Of a stretch of DNA of 34,089 bases, positions 13,765 to 23,445 are shown one piece after another; positions within the stretch are counted from its first letter, which is position 1, and each line of letters begins with the position of its first letter. The translations under genes and the position numbers were made by a program. The DNA comes from Anaerolinea sp. (lineage in GTDB: Bacteria; Chloroflexota; Anaerolineae; Aggregatilineales; UBA2796). The notes under the pieces were generated by a model, which saw nothing but the letters and a program-made list of their open reading frames with translations, was not told the origin of the DNA and searched no databases. The stretch is from NCBI GenBank assembly GCA_014879835.1, contig JACSRJ010000294.1, forward strand, positions 1-34,089. Direction: 5' to 3'.

Positions 13765-16700
13765 CTAGCGCCGACCGCGCCGCCCAAAGGCCATCGCACC
13801 CACGGCGATCAGCCCGATTCCTGCCAGCAGAACCAACAGAGTCGAGACGCTGCTGCCTGCTTCGGCTTCGTATCCGGTAGCAGGTAGGGTGAGAGGCTCA
13901 TTTGTGCCACCCGCAACCGCGCCAACCCCCGGAACCGCAGTCGGTTCGATCACCACTGGCTCAATGCCGATGCGCAGCACGGACGGATCATGATCGCTGA
14001 CCCGGATCGTGTTGGTGGTGTAGAACTCACTGTTCAGGTGTACGCTGTCGTAGGCAGCTCCCCAAGCATTGATCAGGTTCGGGCTAACCAAAATCTGATC
14101 GAGCGCCTGTCCGTTGCCGTCAAAGATATAACCGTAGCGTTCTTGAGTTGGATAGGCGGTGTTCATCACACTGAGCGCCGGGGTTGTGCCCGTGAGCAAA
14201 GTAACCGGATTGGAGAATTGGAAGTCGTTCAGATCGCCAGCAATGATCACGTTGGCGTTGGCATTGCACAGCAGAATCTGATTGACGAAATCACGTACTA
14301 GTGTCGCCTGCTGCATTCGCTGCGTTTCGCTGCTCAGGGTTGGGGGTTGATTGCGCCCATAAAGCGCCTGATCGCCGCCCTTGGAGTTGAAGTGGTTGTT
14401 GATGATGAAGAAACTTTCACCCTGAACGGTGAACTGCGCTGCGAGGGGCTTGCGGCTGCTGCTCCAAGCCGCATTGGTGGGGTCGATGCGTCCCGGATTA
14501 AACTGAAGTGAAGGCACCCCTGCACTGCACACCACCGCATTGGCCGCGGTGGAAGTGCCACCCGCCAATGGCGTGAAGGTCACCCGGTTGGTGCGGTAGA
14601 GGATTGCTACCCGGATATTGCCACCGGGTTCGCCACCGTCCTGATCATCCACTGGGTCGATGACCACAAACTGGTAGTCTGTCGCCCCACCGGCCGCGAC
14701 AATGGACGCGATCAAGGTGTTCAGGGTGACTGAGGCATCCACCACCGAGTCGTTGGTGGCACCATTGTTATCCTGAATCTCCTGAAGCATCACAATATCC
14801 GGGGAGAGCAGATTCTCGGCGATCACCTGCCCACGTGCGTCAAACTCTGCCTGCCCATCACCGGGATCAAGATTTTCGACGTTGAAGGTGGCAAAGGTGG
14901 AGAAGATCGCACTGCCCGTCAGGACGGTCGTCTCCGGGGTGATGGTGGAAGGCGTTGCGCTGAAGGCATCGCGCACCAGCACCTCAAAGTTGCCAAAGTT
15001 GTAGTCCACCACCCCGATGATGGTGGAGAGAGTCGCGCCCACGTCCACAGTGGGCATCGCGGGCCCACCCGTCAAACCATCGTCGATCTGGATACGTTCT
15101 GGGTTGAAGTCCCCTGCGCTGATGGTGATCCCACCGCGGCTGTTGCGTCCGGTGGCATTAGCGCCGTTATCTGCCAGAAGCCAGATTTCCCCAAAGTTGT
15201 TGGTTGGCCCGACCACCACAGGATTGTTGATCTGGACGAGCATCATTTCGAGGCTCTCCATGAAGTCCAGCCCTTCAGTCACATCGAGGGCGGATTTGGT
15301 GTCAACATCACCCACAAAGGAACTGATCACACTGGTGGGGGGCATTCGACCGCCCACGCCGATCACCGTTGGGGTGATGGTGCAGGTGGGTGAAGAGAGA
15401 CAGTCCCATGCGGTGACCGAAAGCGGACGCACCCCTGCATTGTTGCTGATCTCAGTGATCGAGAGGTTACCCGCACCTACACCACCCGGATAAAACTCCG
15501 TGACTGTGCCTGTGACCAGTACGGCTTCACCCACATAACGGGGCGAAAGGATCGCGGCGTTTGTGGTGAACACAAAGACTGCTTCCGAACTGGCAAGCCC
15601 ATCATCCCCAGTGGGATCGGGGTCCTGAATGTAGAAGCCGTTGCTGCGGAGGGCGGTCACCACACCGGGCACATTGCTCACCCCAGTACCCACCAACGGC
15701 GAGCGGAAGGTGGTTCCCTGAATGTTACGAATGCGCACAGTGCCGGGCGGCACGCCCATCCCCAGTGTGATCCGGTCGGTGCGGAACTTACGCAGTTCTA
15801 CGATGGTCTGAGCGCCCGAAGGGGTGCTGCCAAAGAACACATCATCACCGTCATCACTGACGATCTGAATTTGCTGACTGTTCCACGTATTGATCGCGCC
15901 TGTAGGCATCTCAGCGAAGCCTTCAGGACGCACCGCAAACCCAGTCAGGTTGGCCACAATTGCGACAGGGGCTTCGCTGGCGATCCCTGACCACGAATAA
16001 AGCTGGAAATCTCCCGATGATCCGTAAGGACCCGCGACGATCAAACAGCCGACTGCGTTACATTCGAGGGAACGAATGCCTCGCCCCCCCAGATTGAGGA
16101 AGATAGGCGCACCAAACGTCGCACTGCCCGCAGTACCACCGGTGGTGCTGCCAAACAGGCTGGTGAAGTTGGTCACCGGCACAATCAGGGCCTGAGTACG
16201 GGCGCTGGTGGGCAGCAGCGGAGCGCGGAAGGCAAGATAGGCGGAGGTGCCAGAGATAAACGGCGTCAGGCTCAGCCCTTCAATGTTAAAGCCATTGATC
16301 GTCTCAGGGTTTACCCCAGCGGCAGCGCTGGCTTGGAAACCCAGTGCACCCGCACCCAAACCATGACCATTGGCATTATCCCAAGCGATCAGATCATCCT
16401 TGAGGAAGTTGTAATGCCCCACATAGGCGAGTGTTGCCCCGGTGCCAGAACCACTGAGGGTAGTCGCAAACACCCGTGAACGGTTGGGACGACTAGTGCC
16501 GCCGCTCGTGTCATTGCTGTGTGAACCCAACCAGTAAAGGGTGGTGCCAGAGCGGGTGGAGGCTTCAATATCCACCTCACGCGGTACGCCCGCATTCAGG
16601 TCGGTCAGCAGCAGATTGGTAGTGAAGTCAAAACCGCTGTAGGGCAACCGTGAGACATTGCGATCATAGAGACGCACAGTCTGATCTTTATCGTCGCCCA

Positions 16701-18021
16701 CAAACATATTGTTGGCGTCGATAGCGATCACAGTGGAGGCTTCCGCCGAACCCGTCAGATAACGATCATCTGGGGTAGCAGAGTCGTCAAGGTTTGTGGC
16801 GTAGGTGAAGGTTACACTGGTTGCCGATGGGGTTGCGTTGGAGTCCGTGGCGGTAATGGTCAGGTTGCTGATACCGCTGGTCGTTCCCGGCCCACTGATC
16901 TCGATCCGGTAATTGTGATTGGTGGTGGTGCCCCCCAGATCGGTCAGAGTCACGTTGGCGTTGGGCAGGACATTGGTATCACTGTTGCCCGTGATGGACA
17001 CACTGGCGATCCCGTCCGCATCTTGGACATTAAAGGTATAGCCGTTCGTCCCGCTGAAATCCTGCTGAGTCGAGAGGGCCGCATTGTAAACGCCGCTGCG
17101 GCCGGCCGGAAAGACCGTCACTGCGGGGGCGGTGTTTGCTGCCGCCGGGAAGTTTGGCCCCCCCAAGTGATCGAGAGCATCGTCACGGTAGGCGGTGGGT
17201 GAGGTGTTGGGGTTGGTGAGGGTGAAGTTGGGCGCAGTGCCTGTAGTGGTATTGGAGACCACCCAATCGGCCGCAGTGGAGCCAGTAGGATCGCCCGTTG
17301 GACGCCCAACATAACCAATTGGGCTAAAGCCTAAGCCGGTGACATTGGTGGCACCGCTGATGGTATTTGCGGTGGCAGCACCGGTGAAGAAGTTAATATC
17401 CCCGTAAAAACAGTCTGTTGCCCCACCATCGGAAATGCCGATGGAATCCTGAACGGTCCATGTGGCGTAAGCAGTATCAGGCTGTCCGTTGTTATCGCTA
17501 TCAATATCGGTCGTCAAAGTGGGAATGGTACCGCCACTATTGACTGTGATGAGCATGAATGTGAAGGATGGGTTTTCGATCCCGACCCCGGGCGAATCGG
17601 CAGAGAAGCCCGGGATTCCGCCAAAGCTGTTGGCCGTTGATCCTACAAATGAGGCCGCACCGGGATTAACCGAGTAGCTGTTGCTGCCCATACGGAAGAT
17701 CATGAAACCATTGGGGCCAAAAGTTTTGCCCGAAAGACTAAAAATCGTCTGGACGTCACCGCAGGCAGCGCCGGTATCGCCCTCAATGCCCAAAAGGTAG
17801 GTATCGGCACCGATGGTGCTGTTTGGCGTGCCCCGCAGTTCAACATACTCGTGCGGTTCGTCGGTTCCGGCGGGGTTGGAGAGAATTTCGCTGATCCAGA
17901 TGGGCCCGGGGCCTGCCTGAATCCGCTGTGAGGGGGTGATCGAGGAAAGCGCCGCAAGCAGCAGCGCCGCTGCCAGCACAAAGCGCAGCAGCCGTCCTCG
18001 CTGAAGGTACTTATGAAGCAT
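13765..18021 (-). CDS. Large secreted, wall-anchored nuclease with lamin-tail domain
   Basis: Protein of 1418 residues. A signal peptide (about 1-37) leads into a lamin-tail-like domain (about 40-190; IWISEILSNPAG...HEYVELRG). A long middle region of beta-rich sequence resembles DUF/OB-like segments of ExeM-type nucleases. The endonuclease/exonuclease/phosphatase domain spans about 1040-1345 and shows FNVENL near 1045, a QE pair near 1081, NNHF near 1209, GDLNDF near 1260 and SDHDP near 1341, so active residues are present. The end is a sorting signal: LPATG at 1379-1383, hydrophobic segment, RRGRR tail. Extracellular DNA or RNA degradation attached to the wall by sortase is inferred. AGGAAAGGGG lies before the ATG at 18021; the frame extends to 18069 without such a site. 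Confidence 0.88.
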   Translation of the reverse strand: MLHKYLQRGRLLRFVLAAALLLAALSSITPSQRIQAGPGPIWISEILSNPAGTDEPHEYVELRGTPNSTIGADTYLLGIEGDTGAACGDVQTIFSLSGKTFGPNGFMIFRMGSNSYSVNPGAASFVGSTANSFGGIPGFSADSPGVGIENPSFTFMLITVNSGGTIPTLTTDIDSDNNGQPDTAYATWTVQDSIGISDGGATDCFYGDINFFTGAATANTISGATNVTGLGFSPIGYVGRPTGDPTGSTAADWVVSNTTTGTAPNFTLTNPNTSPTAYRDDALDHLGGPNFPAAANTAPAVTVFPAGRSGVYNAALSTQQDFSGTNGYTFNVQDADGIASVSITGNSDTNVLPNANVTLTDLGGTTTNHNYRIEISGPGTTSGISNLTITATDSNATPSATSVTFTYATNLDDSATPDDRYLTGSAEASTVIAIDANNMFVGDDKDQTVRLYDRNVSRLPYSGFDFTTNLLLTDLNAGVPREVDIEASTRSGTTLYWLGSHSNDTSGGTSRPNRSRVFATTLSGSGTGATLAYVGHYNFLKDDLIAWDNANGHGLGAGALGFQASAAAGVNPETINGFNIEGLSLTPFISGTSAYLAFRAPLLPTSARTQALIVPVTNFTSLFGSTTGGTAGSATFGAPIFLNLGGRGIRSLECNAVGCLIVAGPYGSSGDFQLYSWSGIASEAPVAIVANLTGFAVRPEGFAEMPTGAINTWNSQQIQIVSDDGDDVFFGSTPSGAQTIVELRKFRTDRITLGMGVPPGTVRIRNIQGTTFRSPLVGTGVSNVPGVVTALRSNGFYIQDPDPTGDDGLASSEAVFVFTTNAAILSPRYVGEAVLVTGTVTEFYPGGVGAGNLSITEISNNAGVRPLSVTAWDCLSSPTCTITPTVIGVGGRMPPTSVISSFVGDVDTKSALDVTEGLDFMESLEMMLVQINNPVVVGPTNNFGEIWLLADNGANATGRNSRGGITISAGDFNPERIQIDDGLTGGPAMPTVDVGATLSTIIGVVDYNFGNFEVLVRDAFSATPSTITPETTVLTGSAIFSTFATFNVENLDPGDGQAEFDARGQVIAENLLSPDIVMLQEIQDNNGATNDSVVDASVTLNTLIASIVAAGGATDYQFVVIDPVDDQDGGEPGGNIRVAILYRTNRVTFTPLAGGTSTAANAVVCSAGVPSLQFNPGRIDPTNAAWSSSRKPLAAQFTVQGESFFIINNHFNSKGGDQALYGRNQPPTLSSETQRMQQATLVRDFVNQILLCNANANVIIAGDLNDFQFSNPVTLLTGTTPALSVMNTAYPTQERYGYIFDGNGQALDQILVSPNLINAWGAAYDSVHLNSEFYTTNTIRVSDHDPSVLRIGIEPVVIEPTAVPGVGAVAGGTNEPLTLPATGYEAEAGSSVSTLLVLLAGIGLIAVGAMAFGRRGRR

Positions 18022-18263
18022 ACTAATGCCCCTTTCCTGTTTTTGTGGAGGTGCGCAAAATCGATCCACTTAGGACACTTGGCAGGGATGATACCATACC
18101 GCCCAAATAGAATCATCTGTCTGAAGGTTAAGGTTTGAACTTCAGTAGAGGATAAGTTTTAACAGAGGACGGAGTCACGCTTTGTAATCACTTGCGTCAA
18201 ACGAAGAGATCAGGTCTAATTTTTGTGATTATAAGTAATCATCTTAAGAAGGGATGTTCTGAG

Positions 18264-18710
18264 GTGCCAGTCTCTATTGCTTGGGGCAGTCCAGAACGGC
18301 GTTTCCTCGTCATTTCATTTGAAGGGCGATGGGAACTTGAAGATTTCCACCAGATCATCAAGCAGCACGATCAAATGCTTGAATCCGTTGAACACAAGGT
18401 TCATATCCTGATCGATATCCGCAAGAGTTGGGGATTACCCAATGGATTTTTGGGTGCGATCCGCAAAACGGGGCGAAATCCTCATCCAAAGGCAGGGAAG
18501 ATGGCGATGCTGGGGATGAATGCCTTTGTGCGGGCATTTATCGACATTATCCGCAAAGTACAATCTGACGCTGCACAGCGCACCGGGATGTATTTTGCGG
18601 ACAATGAAGAGGCTGTCCATGTCTACTTTGCGGGGCTGGGCAATCCGCCCCTGATAGAACTCCCTGAGGACTTGCCTACCATCCCCAATCCTACCTACGG
18701 CGAGTCGTAG
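18264..18710 (+). CDS. STAS-like single-domain protein
   Basis: Soluble protein of 148 residues with a strand/helix order like a STAS fold: ERRFLVISFEGRW, the helix LEDFHQIIKQHDQML, the strand VHILIDIRK, a helix, the strand KMAMLGM followed by NAFVRAFIDIIRKV, and MYFADNEEAVHVYFA. The plan matches the gene at 11802-12224, particularly the hhxD strand and the N-F-hR helix. A Pro-rich tail ends the protein. The GTG at 18264 is used as start, with AGAAGGG 10 nt upstream; the open frame reaches back to a TTG at 18192, but that section looks non-coding. The 242 bp between this gene and the divergent nuclease gene show no convincing promoter. Function unknown. Confidence 0.6.
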   Translation: MPVSIAWGSPERRFLVISFEGRWELEDFHQIIKQHDQMLESVEHKVHILIDIRKSWGLPNGFLGAIRKTGRNPHPKAGKMAMLGMNAFVRAFIDIIRKVQSDAAQRTGMYFADNEEAVHVYFAGLGNPPLIELPEDLPTIPNPTYGES

Positions 18711-18725
18711 CCCTCAGGGTGGCGG

Positions 18726-20609
18726 TTATTCCAGCGCTGCTTTGATCGTCTCCGCCAGTTTTTGGCTGACTCCCGGTACCTTCATCAATTCCTCAAGACT
18801 GGCGGCGCGGATAGCGTCAATATCGCGGTCAAAAGCCCGAAGCAGGGCCTTGCGTTTGGAAGGGCCAATACCGGGGATGCTTTCGAGTTTGCTTACCATA
18901 CCTGTTTTGGCGCGCCGTGCGCGGTTGGCTGTGATGGCAAAGCGGTGCGCCTCATCACGGATGCGCTGCACCATAAAGAGCGCTTCAGAGCGACGGGGCA
19001 GCAGGATTGAATCAGGGCGTTCGGGCAAGAACAGCTCTTCAAACTGTTTTGCCAGCCCCACCACTGGCACGTGGTCAAGCAGGTGAAAGCCCTTGAGGAC
19101 TTCAACCGCGATGCCTAACTGCCCCTTGCCGCCATCTACGATGAGCAGATCGGGCAGAAGCCGCCACGTTTCATCATTGTCACGCTGGCCGGGAGCATTC
19201 ATCGGGTTGCTCACGGCATCCACATAACGTTGAAAACGGCGGGTGAGCGCTTCCCGCATGGACTGGAAATCGTTGGGTTCGCCGCTGGTGGTCACGGTGC
19301 GGATGTTGAACTTGCGATACTCCGCCTTTTTGGCCACTCCCTGCAAAAACACCACCCGACTGGCCACGGTCGCCGTACCCTGCAAGGTACTGATGTCAAA
19401 ACATTCGATCCGATTGGGTGGGTTGGGCAGTTCTAAGGCTTCCTGAAGCTCCGTGATCGCCTGTGTCTGTTTATTGGTATCTGCTGCCCACTGGGCTCGC
19501 AGCAGGGTCAGGGTTTCGCGGGCATTATCCGCTGCAATGCGCACCAGTTCAAGTTTGCTGCCACGCTTGGGCACGCTGATGGTCACCTTTTTGCCGCCCC
19601 GTTTTTCCTTTAGCCAAGTGGCAAGCAGTTTTGCTTCTTCGACCTCATCGGGCAGCAGCACTTCTTCCGGGATCACCGCCGCATTTTCATAAAACTGCAC
19701 CACAAAATTCCGCAAAATCTCCTGCTGGCTGCTCTCATCAGTCCCATCCAACAAGAAGTATTCCTTACCCACCAAACGTCCACCCCGGATGAACAGTACC
19801 TGCACACAGGTATCATTCTTCTCCTGCGCAAAAGCGATCACATCATGATCCACATCCACCGAGTAGATCACCCGTTGACGCTCTACGATCCGCTCCATCG
19901 CCTTCAGCCGATCTCGAAAGGCAGCGGCACGTTCAAAGTTCAGGTTCTCAGCGGCTTCGTTCATCTGCTGACGCATGTCTTTCACGATTCGGTCACTGTG
20001 CCCGCTTAGGAACTCCATGAGGTTCTGAAGGCTGGCGCGGTACTCCTCCCGGTTGACCTTACCGATGCAGGGGGCATTGCACAACTTAATATCGTAATAG
20101 AGGCAGGCCCGATCATCCTTGCCCGTGATCTCCCGGTCGCAGGTCAGGTAGGGGAACGCCTTTCGCAGCACATCAAGGGTTTCGCGCACAGACCACGCCG
20201 AGGTATAGGGCCCAAAATAACGACTGCCGTCCTGTTCCATACGCCGGGTGAGTTCCACCGTGGGGAAGTCCTTGGCCCAACGCACCACAATATAGGGATA
20301 ACGTTTGTCATCCTTAAAGCGGATATTGAACCGGGGCTGATGTTCTTTGATCAGGTGATATTCAGTGTGCAGGGCAGCGATCTCGTTGGGTAGGACAATG
20401 AAATCAATGTGGGTGATCTGTTCACGCAGGCGCAGGGTTTTGGGATCAATGACCCCATTGTCAAAATAGCTTCGCACCCGATTATGCAGGTCAACAGCCT
20501 TGCCCACATAAATGATTGTGCCTTCACTATCCCGCATTAAGTAACAACCGGGTTTGTGGGGCAGGTTTTTAAGGATTGATTGAATGTGTTCAGAGGGCGT
20601 AAAGGGCAT
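18726..20609 (-). CDS. uvrC: Excinuclease ABC subunit C
   Basis: Makes the two incisions of nucleotide excision repair with UvrA and UvrB. Full length at 627 residues. The GIY-YIG nuclease domain opens the protein (GCY at 21-23, YVG at 34-36, conserved Arg44). A Cys set with spacing 12, 8 and 4 (TC...AC...LC..PC, about 157-181) matches the iron-sulfur ligands reported for E. coli UvrC. The UVR motif (about 195-235) for UvrB binding, the RNase H-like endonuclease domain (about 380-540) and tandem helix-hairpin-helix motifs (GIGPSKRKALL, VPGVSQKLAETI) follow. GAGAGGTGG precedes the ATG. It starts 13 bases after the M28 peptidase gene and is probably in one transcript with it and ychF. No terminator was found behind it. 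Confidence 0.97.
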   Translation of the reverse strand: MPFTPSEHIQSILKNLPHKPGCYLMRDSEGTIIYVGKAVDLHNRVRSYFDNGVIDPKTLRLREQITHIDFIVLPNEIAALHTEYHLIKEHQPRFNIRFKDDKRYPYIVVRWAKDFPTVELTRRMEQDGSRYFGPYTSAWSVRETLDVLRKAFPYLTCDREITGKDDRACLYYDIKLCNAPCIGKVNREEYRASLQNLMEFLSGHSDRIVKDMRQQMNEAAENLNFERAAAFRDRLKAMERIVERQRVIYSVDVDHDVIAFAQEKNDTCVQVLFIRGGRLVGKEYFLLDGTDESSQQEILRNFVVQFYENAAVIPEEVLLPDEVEEAKLLATWLKEKRGGKKVTISVPKRGSKLELVRIAADNARETLTLLRAQWAADTNKQTQAITELQEALELPNPPNRIECFDISTLQGTATVASRVVFLQGVAKKAEYRKFNIRTVTTSGEPNDFQSMREALTRRFQRYVDAVSNPMNAPGQRDNDETWRLLPDLLIVDGGKGQLGIAVEVLKGFHLLDHVPVVGLAKQFEELFLPERPDSILLPRRSEALFMVQRIRDEAHRFAITANRARRAKTGMVSKLESIPGIGPSKRKALLRAFDRDIDAIRAASLEELMKVPGVSQKLAETIKAALE

Positions 20610-20622
20610 GATGAACCACCTC

Positions 20623-22065
20623 TCAGGGACTCAACAACCGGCTGATCATGATTTCTGGAGAGGCAGCCCCCGCACGCCCCGCCGAGTCAACACTCATCAT
20701 CGAGATATATTGAAACTGATCAAAACGATCCCACTCAAGGCGGTTCACGCTTCCACCATTGAGGGTTAAGACCTGATCATACAGTATGGAATTTTCGGTG
20801 CGAAGGAGCACCAAATAACCGCCAGCGCCATCGACCACCACCCAGTTCAGGCTGACTGTTCCCGCTGAGTCGCGCCGCAGTGAGAAACCCGAAGGTGCGG
20901 GTAGACTCTCAGTCAGTACCAGCAGTCCTGCCAGTACGGTGCGGGTGGCGCGCCGCAAATAGTCTTCTTGCACCGCTTCGAGGGTATCCCACTGATTATG
21001 CTGAAGGTTGGGGTTCTCCACCCCCTGAATGAAGCGGACTGCGCCATACCCAACCGCAGTGAAGGATTGCTGATCGCCCCAGCGCCCCTCACGATCCTCG
21101 GTCGGCTGCATCACCACATTCATATCGCCAATATAGGAATTGACCACCAACCACAACTGGCGGGCAAATTGGCGCGAAGGGGAGGTGTTGGGTTCACCCG
21201 AAAAAAGGCGCATCAAGCGCGGTTCGCGCGTCCCACGTTCGCCCTGCTCACCCCCTATCATATCGAGGTTGATCATGCCTTTGAGATCAAGGGGAGGGCG
21301 TTGGGCCCTTAAATAATCGTTCACAAAGGCAAGGCTGCCCTGCCGTCCAGTCTCTTCCGCGCTGAAGGCCACAAAAAGCAGGGTGTGACGTGGAGTGCGT
21401 CCAGCCATGATCCGGGCGATCTCCAACATCCCCGCCACCCCAGAACCATTATCATTTGCCCCCGGTGCTGGTAAATTGGCATTAAAAGGATCACTGCCGA
21501 TGCTGTCGTAATGTGCCCCAATAATGTAAATCCCAGCATTGGGATCAGAACCGGGCAGGCGCAAGATCACGTTCTGAGCGGCAATCTCCCAGATACGCCA
21601 CTGGTAACTGAAGGGTTGTAACCACACCTCGATCTGCTTCTCTGGATGGGATTCACGGATGGACTCAAACTGTGCCTGAATCCAATTTCGGGCAGCGCCG
21701 ATCCCCCGGTTGGGATCATCCTGAACGCTCAGGACATGGCGCGTCCCTAATGCAGCGAGGATATTAACGCTTTCCACGAGCCGTGCGCTGCTCACTTCCT
21801 CCAGAATCGCGGACACTGAAGGATCAACGGGGCGCACCGACGAAAAACCCACAGGCGATGTGGCGCTGGGCTGGATGCGCGGGGTGATTGTGGGCATGGA
21901 TGTGGAAACACGCGCTGCCAGCGTGACCGGTGGTTCAGCGGTACGGTTGCAAGCAGCGCTGATCAGAGTCAGGCAGAACCAGATCACCCCTGCCCGCAGA
22001 TCAAAAAAAGGCTTGGGGTCCCGCCTTTGATCTGCGACGGAGTGTGCGTGATCTGTCCTAGACAT
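20623..22065 (-). CDS. M28-family zinc peptidase, exported, probable lipoprotein
   Basis: Predicted extracytoplasmic aminopeptidase, 480 residues from the ATG at 22065. The N-terminal hydrophobic stretch (about 24-39) ends in SAAC, a weak lipobox with Cys39. A short Thr/Pro-rich linker leads to the M28 domain with zinc ligands and catalytic residues visible: H185-x-D187, D205 in GANDNGSG, E237/E238 in SAEETG, D268 in INLDMIGG and H356 in LQHNQWD. A C-terminal fibronectin-like domain of about 90 residues follows (GFSLRRDSAGTVSLNW). Its start codon overlaps the ychF stop by 8 bases, indicating coupled translation. The frame is open up to 22167 within ychF but without support. Substrate unknown. 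Confidence 0.9.
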   Translation of the reverse strand: MSRTDHAHSVADQRRDPKPFFDLRAGVIWFCLTLISAACNRTAEPPVTLAARVSTSMPTITPRIQPSATSPVGFSSVRPVDPSVSAILEEVSSARLVESVNILAALGTRHVLSVQDDPNRGIGAARNWIQAQFESIRESHPEKQIEVWLQPFSYQWRIWEIAAQNVILRLPGSDPNAGIYIIGAHYDSIGSDPFNANLPAPGANDNGSGVAGMLEIARIMAGRTPRHTLLFVAFSAEETGRQGSLAFVNDYLRAQRPPLDLKGMINLDMIGGEQGERGTREPRLMRLFSGEPNTSPSRQFARQLWLVVNSYIGDMNVVMQPTEDREGRWGDQQSFTAVGYGAVRFIQGVENPNLQHNQWDTLEAVQEDYLRRATRTVLAGLLVLTESLPAPSGFSLRRDSAGTVSLNWVVVDGAGGYLVLLRTENSILYDQVLTLNGGSVNRLEWDRFDQFQYISMMSVDSAGRAGAASPEIMISRLLSP

Positions 22066-23134
22066 TGGCCCGGATATGGACAATATCACCGTCTTTGACG
22101 ATGTACTCTTTACCCTCAAGGCGCATCTTCCCCTGCTTTTTGACCTCCGCCTCACTGCCCAGCGCAATCAGATCGGCATAGGGGGTGACCTCAGCCCGGA
22201 TGAAGCCCCGCGCCAGATCAGAGTGAATCACCCCAGCGGACTCTTGTGCGGTTGCCCCCAGCGGGATCGTCCAAGCACGAACTTCATCAGGGCCAACAGT
22301 GAAGAAGGAATGGATGTGCATCAATTCGTAGGATTCGCGGATCACCTTGCGCGATCCGGGTTCAGCGATTCCGTACTCCGCCAAAAAAAGCGCCTGATCC
22401 TCACCACTGAGTTGGGCGATCTCAGCTTCGATCTTGCCCTGTAAACTGGCGACCCGGGTCTTTTGGTGGTGGTAGGCAAGGTGCCCGAAATCATAAGGTT
22501 GATCGCCCGCATTAAAAACAACCAGCACCGGCTTGAGTGAGAGCAGTCCATACCCGCGCACGATCTTCAGTTCTTCTTCGCCCACTTCCAGATCGCGTAG
22601 GGGTTGAAGCGCATCGAGCTGCGTCTTGAAGCGATTGAGCAGTTCGGCCTCGGTCTCGTATTGGGTGGGGTTAGCGATCTTGGTGCGTTTGCGCTCTTCC
22701 ACCATGCGCTCTAAACGCCGTTCGACGGTGATCAGATCAGCAAGTAGAAACTCACCGTCAACAGTGTTGAGGTCACGAGCGGGGTCAATGGTCACATCGG
22801 GATGAGGCACAGTCTCGTCCTCAAAAGCCCGCACCACATGAATGAAGCCTTCCACCTGCTGAAGTTGGTTGCGCAGTTCGCCGCTGATTCCGCCCGCGCT
22901 GATACCCTTCTCCAAACCCCCAATATCCGTGTAGGTGATGGTTGCGTAGATGGTTTTTTTGGGGTTGTACATCGCGCTCAGTTTGTCGATACGCGGGTCG
23001 GGCACGGGCACAACCGCAGTAAACACTTCCATTTTGCCCGTAGAGGTTGCACCAGTAGGGCGGTTCGCGCCGGTGAGGGCGTTAAAGATCGTGGTTTTGC
23101 CGCTGTTGGGCAGCCCAATAATGCCAAGTCGCAT
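22058..23134 (-). CDS. ychF: YchF/OLA1-type GTPase/ATPase
   Basis: Cytoplasmic P-loop NTPase of the Obg-related YchF family (358 residues), in other bacteria linked to ribosomes and stress. The P-loop is GLPNSGKTT at 7-15, the G3 region is DIGGL, and the C-terminal TGS domain occupies the last ~85 residues (HSFFTVGPDEVRAWTIPLGATA...DGDIVHIRANV). The G4 region reads FNAGDQP in place of the usual NxxE; YchF proteins vary here and often prefer ATP. GAGG lies 5 nt before the ATG. It is the first gene of the ychF - M28 - uvrC run. Confidence 0.95.
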   Translation of the reverse strand: MRLGIIGLPNSGKTTIFNALTGANRPTGATSTGKMEVFTAVVPVPDPRIDKLSAMYNPKKTIYATITYTDIGGLEKGISAGGISGELRNQLQQVEGFIHVVRAFEDETVPHPDVTIDPARDLNTVDGEFLLADLITVERRLERMVEERKRTKIANPTQYETEAELLNRFKTQLDALQPLRDLEVGEEELKIVRGYGLLSLKPVLVVFNAGDQPYDFGHLAYHHQKTRVASLQGKIEAEIAQLSGEDQALFLAEYGIAEPGSRKVIRESYELMHIHSFFTVGPDEVRAWTIPLGATAQESAGVIHSDLARGFIRAEVTPYADLIALGSEAEVKKQGKMRLEGKEYIVKDGDIVHIRANV

Positions 23135-23348
23135 GAGTCCTCAATCCTGTTGGGATGATCGCAGTTTTTGAAATGTGTTTGAATTCCGGTGAAGCGTCCC
23201 TCACATCCCCCAATTTTTGGGGGGTGAAGGACAAGGGTTCTGACCAGCAGCTTATCCCGCTCTGCGCAACCTAAAAGGCAAAAAAGGGTTAATGCAAAGG
23301 AGATGCTGATTCAGTTGATTCCACCATCCAATGATCACTTAAAGTCCC
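23135..23348 (-). other. Leader of the ychF operon with GC-rich hairpin
   Basis: About 210 nt separate the promoter from ychF and hold no credible gene. A strong hairpin (TCAC.CCCCCAA/TTGGGGG..TGA, roughly 23201-23227) is its only clear structure. It has no U-run on the minus strand, and no known riboswitch core was recognised. Confidence 0.35.
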
Positions 23349-23357
23349 ATTATAGCA
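23349..23357 (-). promoter_or_regulatory. Extended -10 promoter of ychF
   Basis: TGcTATAAT on the minus strand is a consensus extended -10 element. No good -35 is present at the right distance, which such promoters do not need. Confidence 0.55.
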
Positions 23358-23375
23358 GACCGTGCGGGATGCTCA

Positions 23376-23404
23376 TTGCGATTTTCCACTATTATCAGTA
23401 TAAT
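23376..23404 (+). promoter_or_regulatory. Promoter of the prenyl synthase gene
   Basis: TTGCGA (23376-23381) and a perfect TATAAT (23399-23404) are separated by 17 nt. Transcription would start near 23411, about 35 nt before the ATG. Confidence 0.75.
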
Positions 23405-23445
23405 TCATTTAGAAAGTTCTGAAAGTTACAAACGTGGGGGCAGGG

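Noticed and set aside
23201-23227. GC-rich hairpin in the ychF leader as an intrinsic terminator
   Set aside because: No U-run follows on the minus strand, and it would cut off ychF, a normally expressed gene.
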